A stretch of 64,000 bases of DNA from Terriglobales bacterium (lineage in GTDB: Bacteria; Acidobacteriota; Terriglobia; Bryobacterales; Bryobacteraceae), in the NCBI GenBank assembly GCA_027485675.1, contig JAIXQP010000028.1:1-64000 (forward strand), written 5' to 3'. Positions 43,401 to 51,741 of the stretch are shown piece after piece. Position 1 is the first letter of the stretch. Each line of letters begins with the position of its first letter. A program made the position numbers and the translations under genes. The notes beneath the pieces are model-generated. The model did no database searches. It was not told the origin of the DNA and worked only from the letters and a program-made list of their open reading frames with translations.

Positions 43401-43779
43401 TCTGCAGCACCGGAGCCACGTCTTTCACTTCGACGGTCTGGGTCGCTTCGCCGATTTCCAACTTCACATCGACGCGTGCAATCTGGTTGACTTCCAACCG
43501 AAACGGTCCCACCACGGACTTCTTGAAGCCCTGGGATTCCACCGTCACCGAATAGGAACCGACCGGCAGGAACGGGAAGGTGTAGATGCCCTCATTGTTC
43601 GCCGGGGTCGTGAACGAAACATTGGTACCGGAGTTGGTGGCCGTCACCTTGGCCGACGGGATGCTCGCGCCGGAGGGATCCGTAACGGTGCCCGTAATCG
43701 AGGCGGTGATGGTTTGTGCGTTTAGCGCCAGCGGCGCCACGGTAAACAACAAACAGCAAATGGTATTGAATTTTCTCAT
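40453..43779 (-). CDS. TonB-dependent receptor-like outer membrane protein with carboxypeptidase-regulatory N-domain
   Basis: The 1108-residue protein has a signal peptide (to about LNAQ) and a carboxypeptidase-regulatory-like domain (25-110: GTVTDPSGASIPSAKVTATN). A plug domain (about 120-245) follows, with LTSLPLNGRNF and NFLLDGVDVND, and then a large beta-barrel ending in the outer-membrane Phe (IQFGLKYHF). This is the Oar/SusC-like acidobacterial type, of which genomes of this group carry dozens; the usual substrate guess is a plant or microbial oligosaccharide. No TonB box is obvious. Directly before the ATG the minus strand shows a pyrimidine-rich stretch instead of a Shine-Dalgarno. 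No SusD partner follows. Confidence 0.9.
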   Translation of the reverse strand: MRKFNTICCLLFTVAPLALNAQTITASITGTVTDPSGASIPSAKVTATNSGTNVSFTTPANNEGIYTFPFLPVGSYSVTVESQGFKKSVVGPFRLEVNQIARVDVKLEIGEATQTVEVKDVAPVLQTESTSTGDSISSAKLTSLPLNGRNFVSLTLLMPGAVSPNPSGMNSRFGARPYVNGNREQTNNFLLDGVDVNDSIDNRVGYSPNVDALEEVKVLTGNAAAEFGNAGGATVMLSLKSGTNQFHGNVFEFLRNNKLDANGFFRNRNVSTAQRTGFKRNIFGGTLGGPIKRNKAFFFMDYEGTLQRADGPASASVAPAAWRNGDLSAFPNNIVDPAAGGAPFPGKQIPRSRFSPVANALYGNQTLYPLPNQAGVGPLGVTGNYAGSSASKLDNHQADAKVDYRLSDKDNLMGRWSIGRYDSIGSAAALPVFMTSGQAGPTQSAVINWNRTISPTTVNEARIAYSRVVINDIAVDWSGQLGADGNAKFGIPGGQPIAGLSGVGLGGGLSGIGSGASISNTADNKFIYYDNLTMQKGKHLLKVGAQFMRYQQNRYYAGNNGALGLFRYTGTYTGLDHSDFLLDQLNGKGRGAATGTWGHRFWRSALFFQDDFKATRTLTINLGLRWEYMQPIYEVADRQVNVNTFTGALITPGSGEFGRALYKGYPRQFMPRFGFAWTPGMFNNKMVVRGGYAYQSFMEGTGANLRLPLNPPFFIETDFTYDPRTPGSIRTGFSDVTTANVALNMPRPAGVAVPQLQGRAWDLNLRPQTTQQVNFTLEYLLDNATSISAGYVSQKGTHLVAPVEANQPLPGTGPFSTWAPINSRRPLINVLPNLGNIARTESSATMDYHSLQVTGRRRFASGLDFIAAYTLGKTLTDNLGYYGSGFTSGEGAYWQNAYDRRSNRGPAFFDIRQNFTIGGNYDLPMGKGRQFATDMPKAAEALLGGWSLNYNLSARTGLPITVRAIDRTGQAVRGNVRANAYRPLTVNTAARTVDNWFGLPDDRTTLFCAAGVNNGSCAYGQPGDGEFGTAGIGTERGPGFFNLDFSVGKRFSITERQYFDFRVELFNALNHVSWAPPGANIGTPASFGAIGAQVQNPRNIQFGLKYHF

Positions 43780-43838
43780 AGAAGGAGATGGCCCCTTACC
43801 GCTTTAGAGTAACGGGAATGTCACTCGGGGACAAGATT

Positions 43839-43863
43839 TAAGTCCTACATTCGAAAGGACTTA
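43839..43863. promoter_or_regulatory. 8-bp inverted repeat upstream of the TonB-receptor gene
   Basis: TAAGTCCT (43839-43846) and AGGACTTA (43856-43863) form a perfect inverted repeat with a 9-base spacer, 60 bp before the receptor start and 46 bp past the BlaI-type gene. It may be an operator for a dimeric repressor or a weak terminator of the regulator gene; there is no U-tract. Confidence 0.45.
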
Positions 43864-43908
43864 ATATTCCATTAAGCGTAGTTTTCTATGAAAATTGGAA
43901 GAATTCGA

Positions 43909-44292
43909 CTACAAAAGCGTCGCGTCCAGCGAGCTCTCCTGCCTGTCCACTTCCACCGGGTGGTTCCCAACCCCTTGCAACCACTTGAGTAATCCTTCCG
44001 GCTCCCCATCGAAGTAGGTAGTCACCAGTTCCGCCACCGCCGCCTGCCGCATCAGCTCCCGGTCCTGGATAGGCTTGTAAATAAATGACCGGCCGTCCTT
44101 CCGCCGGCTCAACTGGCCCCGCTTGGCCAGCCGTTCGAGCAGCGTCAAAACGGTTGTGTACGCCAGTGTCCGGCCCGGCGCCAGCGCCTCCCGCACGCTC
44201 CGCGCGTTGCCCTCGCCCATCGCCCACAACACTCGCAGACACTCCAACTCGAGCGGCGGAGGAATCTCGCGACTGCCGGCCGGACGAGCCAT
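43909..44292 (-). CDS. BlaI/MecI-type transcriptional repressor
   Basis: The 127-residue protein is a winged-helix BlaI/MecI/CopY regulator: PPPLELECLRVLWAMGEGNA (helix 1 with the LWA motif), then LAYTTVLTLLERLAKRGQLS (recognition helix TTVLT-LxRL-K-G) and RKDGRSFIYKPI (wing). A C-terminal dimerisation part follows. The ATG at 44292 is used; the longer frame to 44592 is an out-of-register reading of the upstream gene. No BlaR1-type sensor protease is nearby, so the signal is unknown. Gene order suggests it may control the TonB receptor or act elsewhere. Confidence 0.9.
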   Translation of the reverse strand: MARPAGSREIPPPLELECLRVLWAMGEGNARSVREALAPGRTLAYTTVLTLLERLAKRGQLSRRKDGRSFIYKPIQDRELMRQAAVAELVTTYFDGEPEGLLKWLQGVGNHPVEVDRQESSLDATLL

Positions 44293-44293
44293 C

Positions 44294-45349
44294 CTACCCC
44301 TTCGGCAGCAAGGCTCCCGAGAGCTTTGCCGCAAACTCTGAAACCGGCCTCTCCGCGCCGTTCCGAGGGGCCGGAGCGGCCGCCGGCGGCGTCTCGCGCA
44401 GGTACCGATCCTGCTTGAGGAGCGATCGCTCGAGCGATGGAATGTAGGCCGACCAGTTCCCGTCCACCAGCGTGTCCCGGTCCACGGCCTGGCGCACCGT
44501 TTCCACTTTCGAATCGAGGTTGTCGAGATGATGCAACAACATGGCTTCGAGCGTCGAGGGCACCTTCGGCGACCCGTAGGCCAACTCGCCATGATGGCTC
44601 GCCACCAGATGCTCCACCAACAGCTTCAGCTTCGGCGGAAAGCCGGGTACCTGCCGGGCCTTCTCATCCACCATCCGCAGGCCAATCAGAATGTGGCCGA
44701 CCAACTGCCCCTCGTCCGAATAGCCGAAGCCGCGGTCGTAGGTCAGCTCATCAATCTTGCCGATATCGTGCAGAATCACCCCGGTCAGCAGCAGATCGGC
44801 GTCCACCCCCGGATAATGCGCCGCTGTGAACTTCGCGAGCGTCGCCAGCGAGAGCACGTGCTCGAGCAGCCCCCCGATCCAGGCATGATGGATCGTCTTG
44901 GCCGCGGGAGCCGTCTTGAACTTTTCGACGAGCACCCGGTCAGCGAAGAACGCCTCGATCAGCGCCTGCAGATGCGGGTTCTGCATTCCCGCCACGTGCT
45001 GGAGCAGTTCGGTGAACATCTCCTCGCGGTTGCGCTTCGAGGCCGGGAAGTAGTCCGCTTTGTCGATCTCCCGGTCCTCGGCGCGCTGCAGCTTGTGCAC
45101 CGTCAACTGCATCCGGTTCTGGTAGATCGCCGTCAGCCCCCGGACCTTGACATAGTCGTTGCGCTCGAAGGTGTCCATCACCTCGGCGACATGGTCCCAC
45201 ATCTTGGCGTCCACATCGCCCGACTTGTCGCCGAGCGTCAGCGAAAGATAAGGCTCACCCGTCTTCTTCTGCCGGATCTCCTTGTGCAGGACAAGGAAGG
45301 TTGTCTGGATCGCCTGATTGGCCTCCAGTTGGTTGGCGAACTGTTTCAT
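44294..45349 (-). CDS. YhaM-like 3'-5' exoribonuclease / HD-domain protein
   Basis: The 351-residue protein has an N-terminal OB fold (about 14-90: GEPYLSLTLGDKSGDVDAKM). An HD domain (about 150-290) follows, with AKTIHHAWIGGLLEHVLSLA, VILHDIGKIDEL and LVASHHGELAYGSP. This order is that of YhaM/CbfA-like exoribonucleases. The last 50 residues are a low-complexity Pro/Ala tail. It lies between the SurA-like gene (adjacent, no gap) and the BlaI-type gene (one base gap), a compact minus-strand run with mfd. Confidence 0.88.
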   Translation of the reverse strand: MKQFANQLEANQAIQTTFLVLHKEIRQKKTGEPYLSLTLGDKSGDVDAKMWDHVAEVMDTFERNDYVKVRGLTAIYQNRMQLTVHKLQRAEDREIDKADYFPASKRNREEMFTELLQHVAGMQNPHLQALIEAFFADRVLVEKFKTAPAAKTIHHAWIGGLLEHVLSLATLAKFTAAHYPGVDADLLLTGVILHDIGKIDELTYDRGFGYSDEGQLVGHILIGLRMVDEKARQVPGFPPKLKLLVEHLVASHHGELAYGSPKVPSTLEAMLLHHLDNLDSKVETVRQAVDRDTLVDGNWSAYIPSLERSLLKQDRYLRETPPAAAPAPRNGAERPVSEFAAKLSGALLPKG

Positions 45350-46489
45350 TTAGGACTTCGAGGTGGACTTCACTTTCACGGCCGTGCCGGGGACGGGAAC
45401 CGCCCACAGCAAGCGCTTCTTCCGCACCTGCATCGCGACCTCTTCTTTCGTAATCGTTTCCGGCTTCAACTGCGCCGGATCGGTCCACTTGGTCGACTTG
45501 CCCGGCGCTGCGCCCGTGTCGGTGTAGCCTTCGCGGATTTCGAGGAACGCCTCCTGCCGCAGCTGGGTCAGATAGGCGCGAATCGCGGGTTCCCTGCGCG
45601 GGGTGTAGAGCTTGTTCGTGATCTCACCCTGCACCTCTTCAAAGTCCGCCAGGCCCGCCTGGTGATGCTCTTCGACAAACAGCAGCAGCCAGCCGTTCGG
45701 CCGCTTGATCGGGTCGATGGCCGAATTGCGCGGCGTGGGCCATACCTGATCCTCAATCGCCTTCAACAGTTCGCCCTTCTTGTAGGGCGGCAACTCGCCT
45801 TCGTTTTGCGCCGTCTCCGACTCGGAATTCTCCCGCGCCAACTCGCCGAACTTCTCGCCGCGCCGCGCTCGGGCCACCAGGTCCTTGGCCTTCTTCTCGA
45901 CGGCCTCCTGCGCCTTGGCGTCCTTGCCGTCCGTGCCCAGGAAGATCTCGCGGAGAAACACCCGCTCCTCGCGCTGGAACTCCGCCTTATTCTCGTCGTA
46001 GTACTTCTGCGCCTCGGCCCGCGAAACGGAAACCTTCGAGGAAACCTCCTGGCCGATCACCCGCCGGGTCAGAAACTGGTTCTTGGTCTCGGCTTTGTAG
46101 TCCTCAAAGCTCATCCCGGTCTGCTCTTTGACGAACTGTTGGAACTTCTCCTGGTCGGCGATCTTGGTGCCCTGTTGAATGCGGGCGATCTGCTTGGTCA
46201 CGTCCGGGTCGACGTTGATGTTCAGCTCCTTGCCCTTTTGCACCAACAGCATTTGGTCGATCTTTTCGCGCAGCAGGTCCTTGGAACGCTCCTGCACCAT
46301 TTTCTCGATGTCCGCCGGCGGAACCTTCTGCTCCTTGGCCGCATCGTAAAGCGCCTTGGTCATCCGATCGATCTCGGTCCGTGTAATGATCTCGCCATTG
46401 ATCTTGGCGACGATCTGCTCCATCACCTTGACATCGGCGGCATACAAACCGGCCCCGACCAGCATCGAACTCAGAATCCGCAACTTCAT
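45350..46489 (-). CDS. SurA-like periplasmic peptidyl-prolyl isomerase
   Basis: The 379-residue protein has a short signal peptide (to about LYAAD). A SurA N-terminal chaperone domain (about 20-160: IVAKINGEIITRTEIDRM) and a parvulin-type PPIC domain (about 165-275: EERVFLREIFLGTDG, then ARRGEKFGELARENSE) follow. A charged C-terminal tail closes it. It would help fold outer-membrane proteins such as the TonB receptors. The rotamase active-site residues are partly replaced, as in many single-parvulin SurA relatives, so chaperoning rather than isomerase activity may dominate. Mfd ends 8 bp before its start. Confidence 0.88.
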   Translation of the reverse strand: MKLRILSSMLVGAGLYAADVKVMEQIVAKINGEIITRTEIDRMTKALYDAAKEQKVPPADIEKMVQERSKDLLREKIDQMLLVQKGKELNINVDPDVTKQIARIQQGTKIADQEKFQQFVKEQTGMSFEDYKAETKNQFLTRRVIGQEVSSKVSVSRAEAQKYYDENKAEFQREERVFLREIFLGTDGKDAKAQEAVEKKAKDLVARARRGEKFGELARENSESETAQNEGELPPYKKGELLKAIEDQVWPTPRNSAIDPIKRPNGWLLLFVEEHHQAGLADFEEVQGEITNKLYTPRREPAIRAYLTQLRQEAFLEIREGYTDTGAAPGKSTKWTDPAQLKPETITKEEVAMQVRKKRLLWAVPVPGTAVKVKSTSKS

Positions 46490-46496
46490 ATGCCGA

Positions 46497-49400
46497 CTAT
46501 TTTACCCCCACGAAATCCAAAGTGTGGAGGGTATCGAGCAGATAGCTCAGTAACTTTTCTGGCGGCGCCGTGGCAAAGGCATCCGCCGGCAGCCGCAACA
46601 CACCCGCCGGAGTGAACTGCGCGCCCGCCGTCGCGGTCACAATCTCCATCAACCCCTCCGGACGGATCCGCGCTTCCGGATGAACTTTAATGTTGAAATA
46701 CCCTTGCCGCCGGTCGATCGACTCGATGCCCAGCCGCTGCGCCGTCGCCCGCACCAGCGAAAAGCTCGCCAGCGTCTTCACCACCTCGGGCGGCGGACCG
46801 TAGCGGTCGGCGAACTCCTCGAGAATCTTGGCCGCTTCGAGCTGCGTGTTCAGCGAAGCGATCTTCTTGTAGGCCCGCAGCCGCTGCAACTCCTCGGCAA
46901 TGTAGCTGGCCGGAATCCGGATATCCAGCCCCAGCGAGATCGTCGCGTGAATCTCCGGCGGCACCTCTTCGCCCTTCAACTCCCGGACCGTATCCCCCAG
47001 GAGCTTCAGATACGTGTCGTACCCCACCGTGTCCATCTGCCCATGCTGTTCGCCCCCGAGCAGGTTGCCCGACCCGCGCAGCTCAAGATCGAGCGCCGCG
47101 ATCTTGAACCCGGCCCCCAGGTCGCTGAACTCCTTCAACGCCGCCAGCCGCTTCCGCGCAATCTCCGTCAGATCCTTGTTCTCCGGCACGAGCAGATAGG
47201 CATACGCCCGCCGGTTCGAGCGTCCCACCCGTCCGCGGAGCTGGTACAACTCCGACAAGCCATACTTCTCGGCGTTCTCAATCAGAATCGTATTCGCGAG
47301 CGGAATATCGATTCCGTTCTCAATAATCGTCGTGCACACGAACACGTCAAACTCGTGCGTCATGAAGCCGAGCAACACCTTCTCCAGCGCCGCCTCGCCC
47401 ATCTGCCCGTGCCCCACGCCCACCCGGATCCCTGGCATGTGCTCCTGGATCCACGCCGCCCGCTGATAGATCGTGTCCACCCGGTTGTGCACAAAGTACA
47501 CCTGCCCGCCCCGGTTCACCTCGAGTTCAATCGCCGACCGGATCAGATCCGCGTTGTAGTGCGAAACCACGGTCTGCACGCTCAGCCGGTCCTTCGGCGG
47601 CGTCTCAATCACGCTCATGTCCCGCAGGCCCAGCAACGACATGTGCAACGTCCGCGGAATCGGCGTCGCCGACATCGTCAGCACATCGATGTTGTGCCGC
47701 AGCTGCTTCAGCCGCTCCTTGTGCCGCACCCCGAACCGCTGCTCCTCATCGACGATCAGCAGACCCAGGTCGATGAACTCGACATCCTTCGACAGCACCC
47801 GGTGCGTACCAATGAGGATATCCACCTTCCCATGGCCCAGATCTTCGATGATCTTCTTAGTCTCGTTGGCCGACCGGAACCGGCTCAGCATCTCGATGTT
47901 CACCGGGAAGCTGGCGAACCGCCGCTTGAACGTCTCATAGTGCTGGAAGGTCAGCACCGTCGTCGGCGTCAGCACCGCTACCTGCTTGCCATCACCGAGC
48001 GCCTTGAACGCCGCCCGCATGGCCACCTCCGTCTTCCCGAAGCCGACGTCGCCGCACAGCAGCCGGTCCATCGGCTGCGGCCGCTCCATGTCCCGCTTGA
48101 TCTCGGCGACGGCCTGCAACTGGTCCTTGGTGGCGGTGTATGGGAAGGCGTCCTCAAACTCCCGTTGCCAGTTCGAGTCCAGCGAGAAGGCAAATCCCTC
48201 CGACATGCGCCGCTCGGCGTAGAGCTTCAGCAGCTCGTCCGCCATGTCGCGCATCTTCGCCTTCACCCGCGACTTGGTTTTCGACCATGTCGCGCCGCCC
48301 AGCCGGTCGAGCGGCGGCGTCCCTTCGCCTGCCCCGCGGAACTTCTGCACCAGGTCCAGGCGCGTCATCGGGACGTAGAGCTTCGACTCGCCCGAATACT
48401 CGAGGATCAGGAAATCGCCCTGCTGGTCGCCCTGCGCAATCTCTTTGATACCCAGAAACTTGCCGACGCCATGCGTCACGTGGACGACGAAATCGCCCGG
48501 CTTCAGGTCGGCGATGTCGGCCGCAAAGGCCGCCGCGGCGCGTTTGTTCAGCCCCGGCTCGGCAATCAGGTCTGAGGTGTCGAACAGGTCCTCGGTCCCG
48601 ATGATGGCCAGCTTGGCTTCGGACAAGACCGTGCCGCGCACCATCCGGCCCTTGGCCAGCAAGGTGCTCGCCGAGCCGCCGAACAGCTTTGCCCGTTCGG
48701 CGTGGAACGGCGAGACGGTATCTTCGCTTGAAAGCGCCAACTGGAACGGCACCGAATACTCGTGGAAGATATCGGCCAGCCGCTCCACCTCGCCCACGGC
48801 CGGCGCGAAGTACAGCACTTTGTAGCCCTGCTCCACCAGCTTCCGCGTCTCGGCCACCGCGTTCGGCAGGTTCCCATGAAACGCCGGCGACTGCCGCGAA
48901 TGCAGGTCCACCGACTGCCCCGCCGCCGACTCGCCGAGCAGCTCCACCTGCCGCAGCGTCACCCGCTTCCGTTCCTCAATCTGCGCCGCCAGCTCCGGCC
49001 AGCTGAGATAGACATCCTCGGGCGGCACCACCAGGTCCCGCTGATTTTCGCCCAACCGTTTCCACAACCGCTCGGCCGCCGATCGCACCTGCTCCGGCTC
49101 ATCGATCACCACGAGACCCTCGGCCGCCAACCCCAATAGCGTCGCCTCGCGCGGGTCGGTCAGCACGCGCGTGAACTCCCACGCCGGCACTGGATTCGAC
49201 GGCTTTGGATGCTCGACGAGCGGCAGAATCACCGCCCGGTCCACCTTCATCACGCTACGCTGCGTCGCGACATCGAACCGCCGCATCGAGTCGATGGCGT
49301 CGCCGAAAAACTCAATCCGCAGCGGCTGTTCGGACTCGGCCGGAAAGATGTCGACGATCCCGCCGCGCACGGAGTACTCCCCGACCATCTCCACCGGATC

Positions 49401-49928
49401 GCGCTCTGAGTAACCGATCCGCCGCAGATGCTCGCTCAGGTCCTCCATGCCGATCTCATCGTTCAGCTTCAGCGTCAGCGCCAATTGCTGATAGAAGTTC
49501 GCCGGGTAGGTGCGGAGCAGCGCCGAGCCAATGGGCGTGACGGTGATCGAAGTCATCCCCGAGGCGAGCCGGTACAGGCCCACCGCCCGCTCCTCGCTGA
49601 TCTCCGAGTGCGGCGAAAGCCCCTGCGAGGGCAGCACGTCGAGCGCCGGCAGCAGTTGCGGCCTTGGCTTCGTTTCGTCATTCACGACGATGTCGAAGAA
49701 CGTTTCGAGCGCCGCGAAGAGGCCCTCGGCCTCCTGCGCCCCATCGGTGAGGAGCAGCACCGGCTGCCCGGTGCGCTTCCAGAGCAGGGCGCTATAGAGC
49801 GCTTTGGCCGGCAGCGTCAGCCCCGAAAGCGACTGGTGGGTGTGGGTGCGAAGGCCGCGGATGATCTGGTCAAACGCCGGATCACGGCCTAGGGATTCAA
49901 GGAGATCGCGGAGAGCGGGATGCGTCAT
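46497..49928 (-). CDS. mfd: Transcription-repair coupling factor
   Basis: The 1143-residue DNA translocase releases stalled RNA polymerase and recruits UvrA. It has a UvrB-homology N-terminal part (about 20-350), an RNA-polymerase-interacting CarD-like domain (about 470-540: LKPGDFVVHVTHGVGKFLGI) and RecG-type helicase motors with Walker A DRLLCGDVGFGKTEVAMRAA, DEEQRFGVRHKE and motif VI-type QLRGRVGRSNRRAYA. A TRCF C-terminal domain ends it. The length is standard. It starts the mfd - SurA-like - YhaM-like - BlaI minus-strand run and diverges from the Uma2 gene, with 42 bp between the starts. Confidence 0.97.
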   Translation of the reverse strand: MTHPALRDLLESLGRDPAFDQIIRGLRTHTHQSLSGLTLPAKALYSALLWKRTGQPVLLLTDGAQEAEGLFAALETFFDIVVNDETKPRPQLLPALDVLPSQGLSPHSEISEERAVGLYRLASGMTSITVTPIGSALLRTYPANFYQQLALTLKLNDEIGMEDLSEHLRRIGYSERDPVEMVGEYSVRGGIVDIFPAESEQPLRIEFFGDAIDSMRRFDVATQRSVMKVDRAVILPLVEHPKPSNPVPAWEFTRVLTDPREATLLGLAAEGLVVIDEPEQVRSAAERLWKRLGENQRDLVVPPEDVYLSWPELAAQIEERKRVTLRQVELLGESAAGQSVDLHSRQSPAFHGNLPNAVAETRKLVEQGYKVLYFAPAVGEVERLADIFHEYSVPFQLALSSEDTVSPFHAERAKLFGGSASTLLAKGRMVRGTVLSEAKLAIIGTEDLFDTSDLIAEPGLNKRAAAAFAADIADLKPGDFVVHVTHGVGKFLGIKEIAQGDQQGDFLILEYSGESKLYVPMTRLDLVQKFRGAGEGTPPLDRLGGATWSKTKSRVKAKMRDMADELLKLYAERRMSEGFAFSLDSNWQREFEDAFPYTATKDQLQAVAEIKRDMERPQPMDRLLCGDVGFGKTEVAMRAAFKALGDGKQVAVLTPTTVLTFQHYETFKRRFASFPVNIEMLSRFRSANETKKIIEDLGHGKVDILIGTHRVLSKDVEFIDLGLLIVDEEQRFGVRHKERLKQLRHNIDVLTMSATPIPRTLHMSLLGLRDMSVIETPPKDRLSVQTVVSHYNADLIRSAIELEVNRGGQVYFVHNRVDTIYQRAAWIQEHMPGIRVGVGHGQMGEAALEKVLLGFMTHEFDVFVCTTIIENGIDIPLANTILIENAEKYGLSELYQLRGRVGRSNRRAYAYLLVPENKDLTEIARKRLAALKEFSDLGAGFKIAALDLELRGSGNLLGGEQHGQMDTVGYDTYLKLLGDTVRELKGEEVPPEIHATISLGLDIRIPASYIAEELQRLRAYKKIASLNTQLEAAKILEEFADRYGPPPEVVKTLASFSLVRATAQRLGIESIDRRQGYFNIKVHPEARIRPEGLMEIVTATAGAQFTPAGVLRLPADAFATAPPEKLLSYLLDTLHTLDFVGVK

Positions 49929-49970
49929 CGGGGAGGGCTCCTTCTAGTCTGACAGAGCTAGAATGAAAAC

Positions 49971-50540
49971 ATGGCAACGAGTCCTCTGCCCTATGTGACG
50001 GTGCACGATTATCTGGCGCTTGAAGAGGTGGCTGAGTATCGCAGCGAGTACTACCGGGGCGAGATCCTGGCGATGGCCGGTGGCACGCTTTCTCATGTGC
50101 GAATTGTTGCGAATCTTGCCTTTCATCTCCGTACCCTGCTCCAAGGTGGCGCCTGCGAAGTGCTGACTGAAAACCTACTCTTCGAGACCGTCAACGATGG
50201 TTTGCTCGCCTACCCAGATCTCATGGTCTTCTGCGGCCCAATCCAACTCAAAGGAGACGGGCAACGCATAAGCCAGAACCCGAAGGTCGTTATTGAGGTC
50301 CTCTCGCCCTCCACCGAGGCTCATGATCGCGGATTGAAAACGAGAGAATACTGGCGCTGCCCCTCCGTGCATCAGTATCTGCTCGTCTCCCAGGACCAGC
50401 CCCTCGTCGAAGTCCAGTCCCGCGCGCCCCAGGGCAAAGTCAGCGTCGAATGGATCGCCGGCCTCGACGCCCTCTGCCCCATCGAAAGCCTAGGCGTGCA
50501 TCTTCCTCTCGCTTCCCTCTACGAGCGGGTAGCGTTCTAG
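49971..50540 (+). CDS. Uma2-family (DUF820) PD-(D/E)XK-like protein
   Basis: The 189-residue protein is of the Uma2 type abundant in cyanobacteria and other large genomes: TVHDYLALEEVAEYRSEYYR and GEILAMAGGTLSHVRI, then the catalytic-looking D-x(n)-E-x-K pattern in LLAYPDLMVFCGP and PKVVIEVLSPSTEAHDRGLK. A restriction-like nuclease fold is predicted, but no in vivo function is established. The last 51 bp overlap the convergent adenylyltransferase gene. Confidence 0.88.
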   Translation: MATSPLPYVTVHDYLALEEVAEYRSEYYRGEILAMAGGTLSHVRIVANLAFHLRTLLQGGACEVLTENLLFETVNDGLLAYPDLMVFCGPIQLKGDGQRISQNPKVVIEVLSPSTEAHDRGLKTREYWRCPSVHQYLLVSQDQPLVEVQSRAPQGKVSVEWIAGLDALCPIESLGVHLPLASLYERVAF

Positions 50541-50996
50541 AATCTCCTTCTCGATATTCGTCGTCGAATATCCCGGCTCGAGCGGCAACGGCATTACTAC
50601 GCCCCCCGCCGCCTCCACCTCTTCCCGGCCCGCGATAAAGTGGCTCCAGTCGGCGCCCTTCACAAGCACGTCCGGCAGCACCGCGGCAATCAACTCGCGC
50701 GGCGTGTCTTCATCAAACAGCGTCACCACGTCTACCGCCGCCAGCGCCAGCGCCATCTGCGTCCGCTGCGCCTCGCTCAACAGCGGCCGGCTCGGCCCCT
50801 TCAGCCGCGCCACCGAATCATCGGTGTTCAACGCGAGCACCAACACATCGCCCAGCGACCGCGCGCTCTCGAGCAGCCGGATGTGCCCCGGATGCAGAAT
50901 ATCGTAGCAGCCGTTGGTGAACACCACCTTCCGGCCGTCCGCCTTCCAACGCGCCCGCTCCGCCACCAACTCTTCCCGTGTGTAAAACTCAGCCAT
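50490..50996 (-). CDS. rfaE2: D-glycero-beta-D-manno-heptose-1-phosphate adenylyltransferase (HldE C-domain type)
   Basis: The 168-residue nucleotidyltransferase activates heptose 1-phosphate with ATP to ADP-heptose for lipopolysaccharide core. Motifs: VVFTNGCYDILHPGHIRLLE (H-x-G-H), VKGADWSHFIAGREEVEAAG, and YSTTNIEKEILERY in place of the ISTT block. It corresponds to the C-terminal half of HldE, here as a separate gene. The 5' end overlaps the upstream esterase gene by 8 bp and the 3' end overlaps Uma2. Confidence 0.9.
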   Translation of the reverse strand: MAEFYTREELVAERARWKADGRKVVFTNGCYDILHPGHIRLLESARSLGDVLVLALNTDDSVARLKGPSRPLLSEAQRTQMALALAAVDVVTLFDEDTPRELIAAVLPDVLVKGADWSHFIAGREEVEAAGGVVMPLPLEPGYSTTNIEKEILERYPLVEGSERKMHA

Positions 50997-51624
50997 TTTG
51001 TTGCAACCCCAAGAACGTTGCCGTCAACCGCCACATCTCGTCCAGCACATCGGTCAACTCATGGCCGGACTCAAACAAGTGTAGCTGTGCCTCCGGATGC
51101 AAGGCTTGAAACTCTTCGGAGAACGTGTACGGCACAACGTCATCCAGCTTGCCATGAAAAAGCAGCGCCGGTTGCCGCACGTCCGGAAAATCCGGATACT
51201 GAACCCCGTCATCGAGCAAGGCGATCCCCACCCGCCGCCGTTCGCCGGCCGCGTAGTGGAACACCTCCATCGAACCCTCGGCCCGCCACCGGGCTACCGC
51301 GGCCTCTCCCAAACGCTGCGGCCAACGCCGCGCAAACCCGAACGCCGGAGCCAGCAGCACCACCCGCTCCACGCTCGGATGGCTCGCGGCGTACAGCGCG
51401 GCCAGGTAGCCGCCCATGCTCGATCCGATCAGCGTCACCGGCTCCCCCGCAGCTGCCTGGTCGATCACGGCCAACTGCCCGGAAATCGTCAATGCGGAAA
51501 AGTCGCCCCCGTCCAGAGCCGGGATGTCGCATCGCACCCCAGCCTCCCGCAGCCTTTCGGCGAAAACCTGCGCCTTCCGGGAAGAAGGACTAGACGCAAA
51601 ACCGTGGAGGTATAGGACGCGCAC
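50989..51624 (-). CDS. YqiA-type alpha/beta hydrolase (esterase)
   Basis: The 211-residue protein has the small YcfP/YqiA esterase layout: VLYLHGFASSPSSRKAQVFA at the N-terminus, the nucleophile elbow LIGSSMGGYLAALYA (Ser in G-S-S-M-G), Asp in LLFHGKLDDVVPY and His in LFESGHEL. It hydrolyses short-chain esters; the physiological substrate is unknown. The start is GTG at 51624. It is coupled to the heptose adenylyltransferase gene downstream by an 8-bp overlap. Confidence 0.88.
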   Translation of the reverse strand: MRVLYLHGFASSPSSRKAQVFAERLREAGVRCDIPALDGGDFSALTISGQLAVIDQAAAGEPVTLIGSSMGGYLAALYAASHPSVERVVLLAPAFGFARRWPQRLGEAAVARWRAEGSMEVFHYAAGERRRVGIALLDDGVQYPDFPDVRQPALLFHGKLDDVVPYTFSEEFQALHPEAQLHLFESGHELTDVLDEMWRLTATFLGLQQNG

Positions 51625-51678
51625 TGACTTCCTATTGTGCTAAAAGAGGATGGTCCCGTTCAATGCGCGGTCTACCGG

Positions 51679-51708
51679 TTGCGGCCCAAGCGCGCCACCC
51701 GCTAGAAT
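51679..51708 (+). promoter_or_regulatory. Putative sigma70-type promoter of acpP
   Basis: TTGCGG (51679-51684) and TAGAAT (51703-51708), spaced by 18 bp, lie 33 bp before the acpP ATG. GAGGAG at about 51720-51725 is the only Shine-Dalgarno candidate and is rather far from the ATG. Confidence 0.4.
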
Positions 51709-51741
51709 CGGGAAGTTTAGAGGAGAACAAACAGACCTTTT

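Noticed and set aside
43909..44592. 227-aa version of the BlaI-type regulator
   Set aside because: The first 100 residues are an out-of-frame reading of the YhaM-like gene; ATG 44292 gives the family length.
44528..46615. 695-aa open frame on the + strand
   Set aside because: It lies antisense to the YhaM-like and SurA-like genes; the product is Leu/Arg/His-rich without domains, as expected for shadow frames in GC-rich DNA.
46680..48575. 631-aa open frame on the + strand
   Set aside because: Antisense to mfd, with composition typical of shadow frames.
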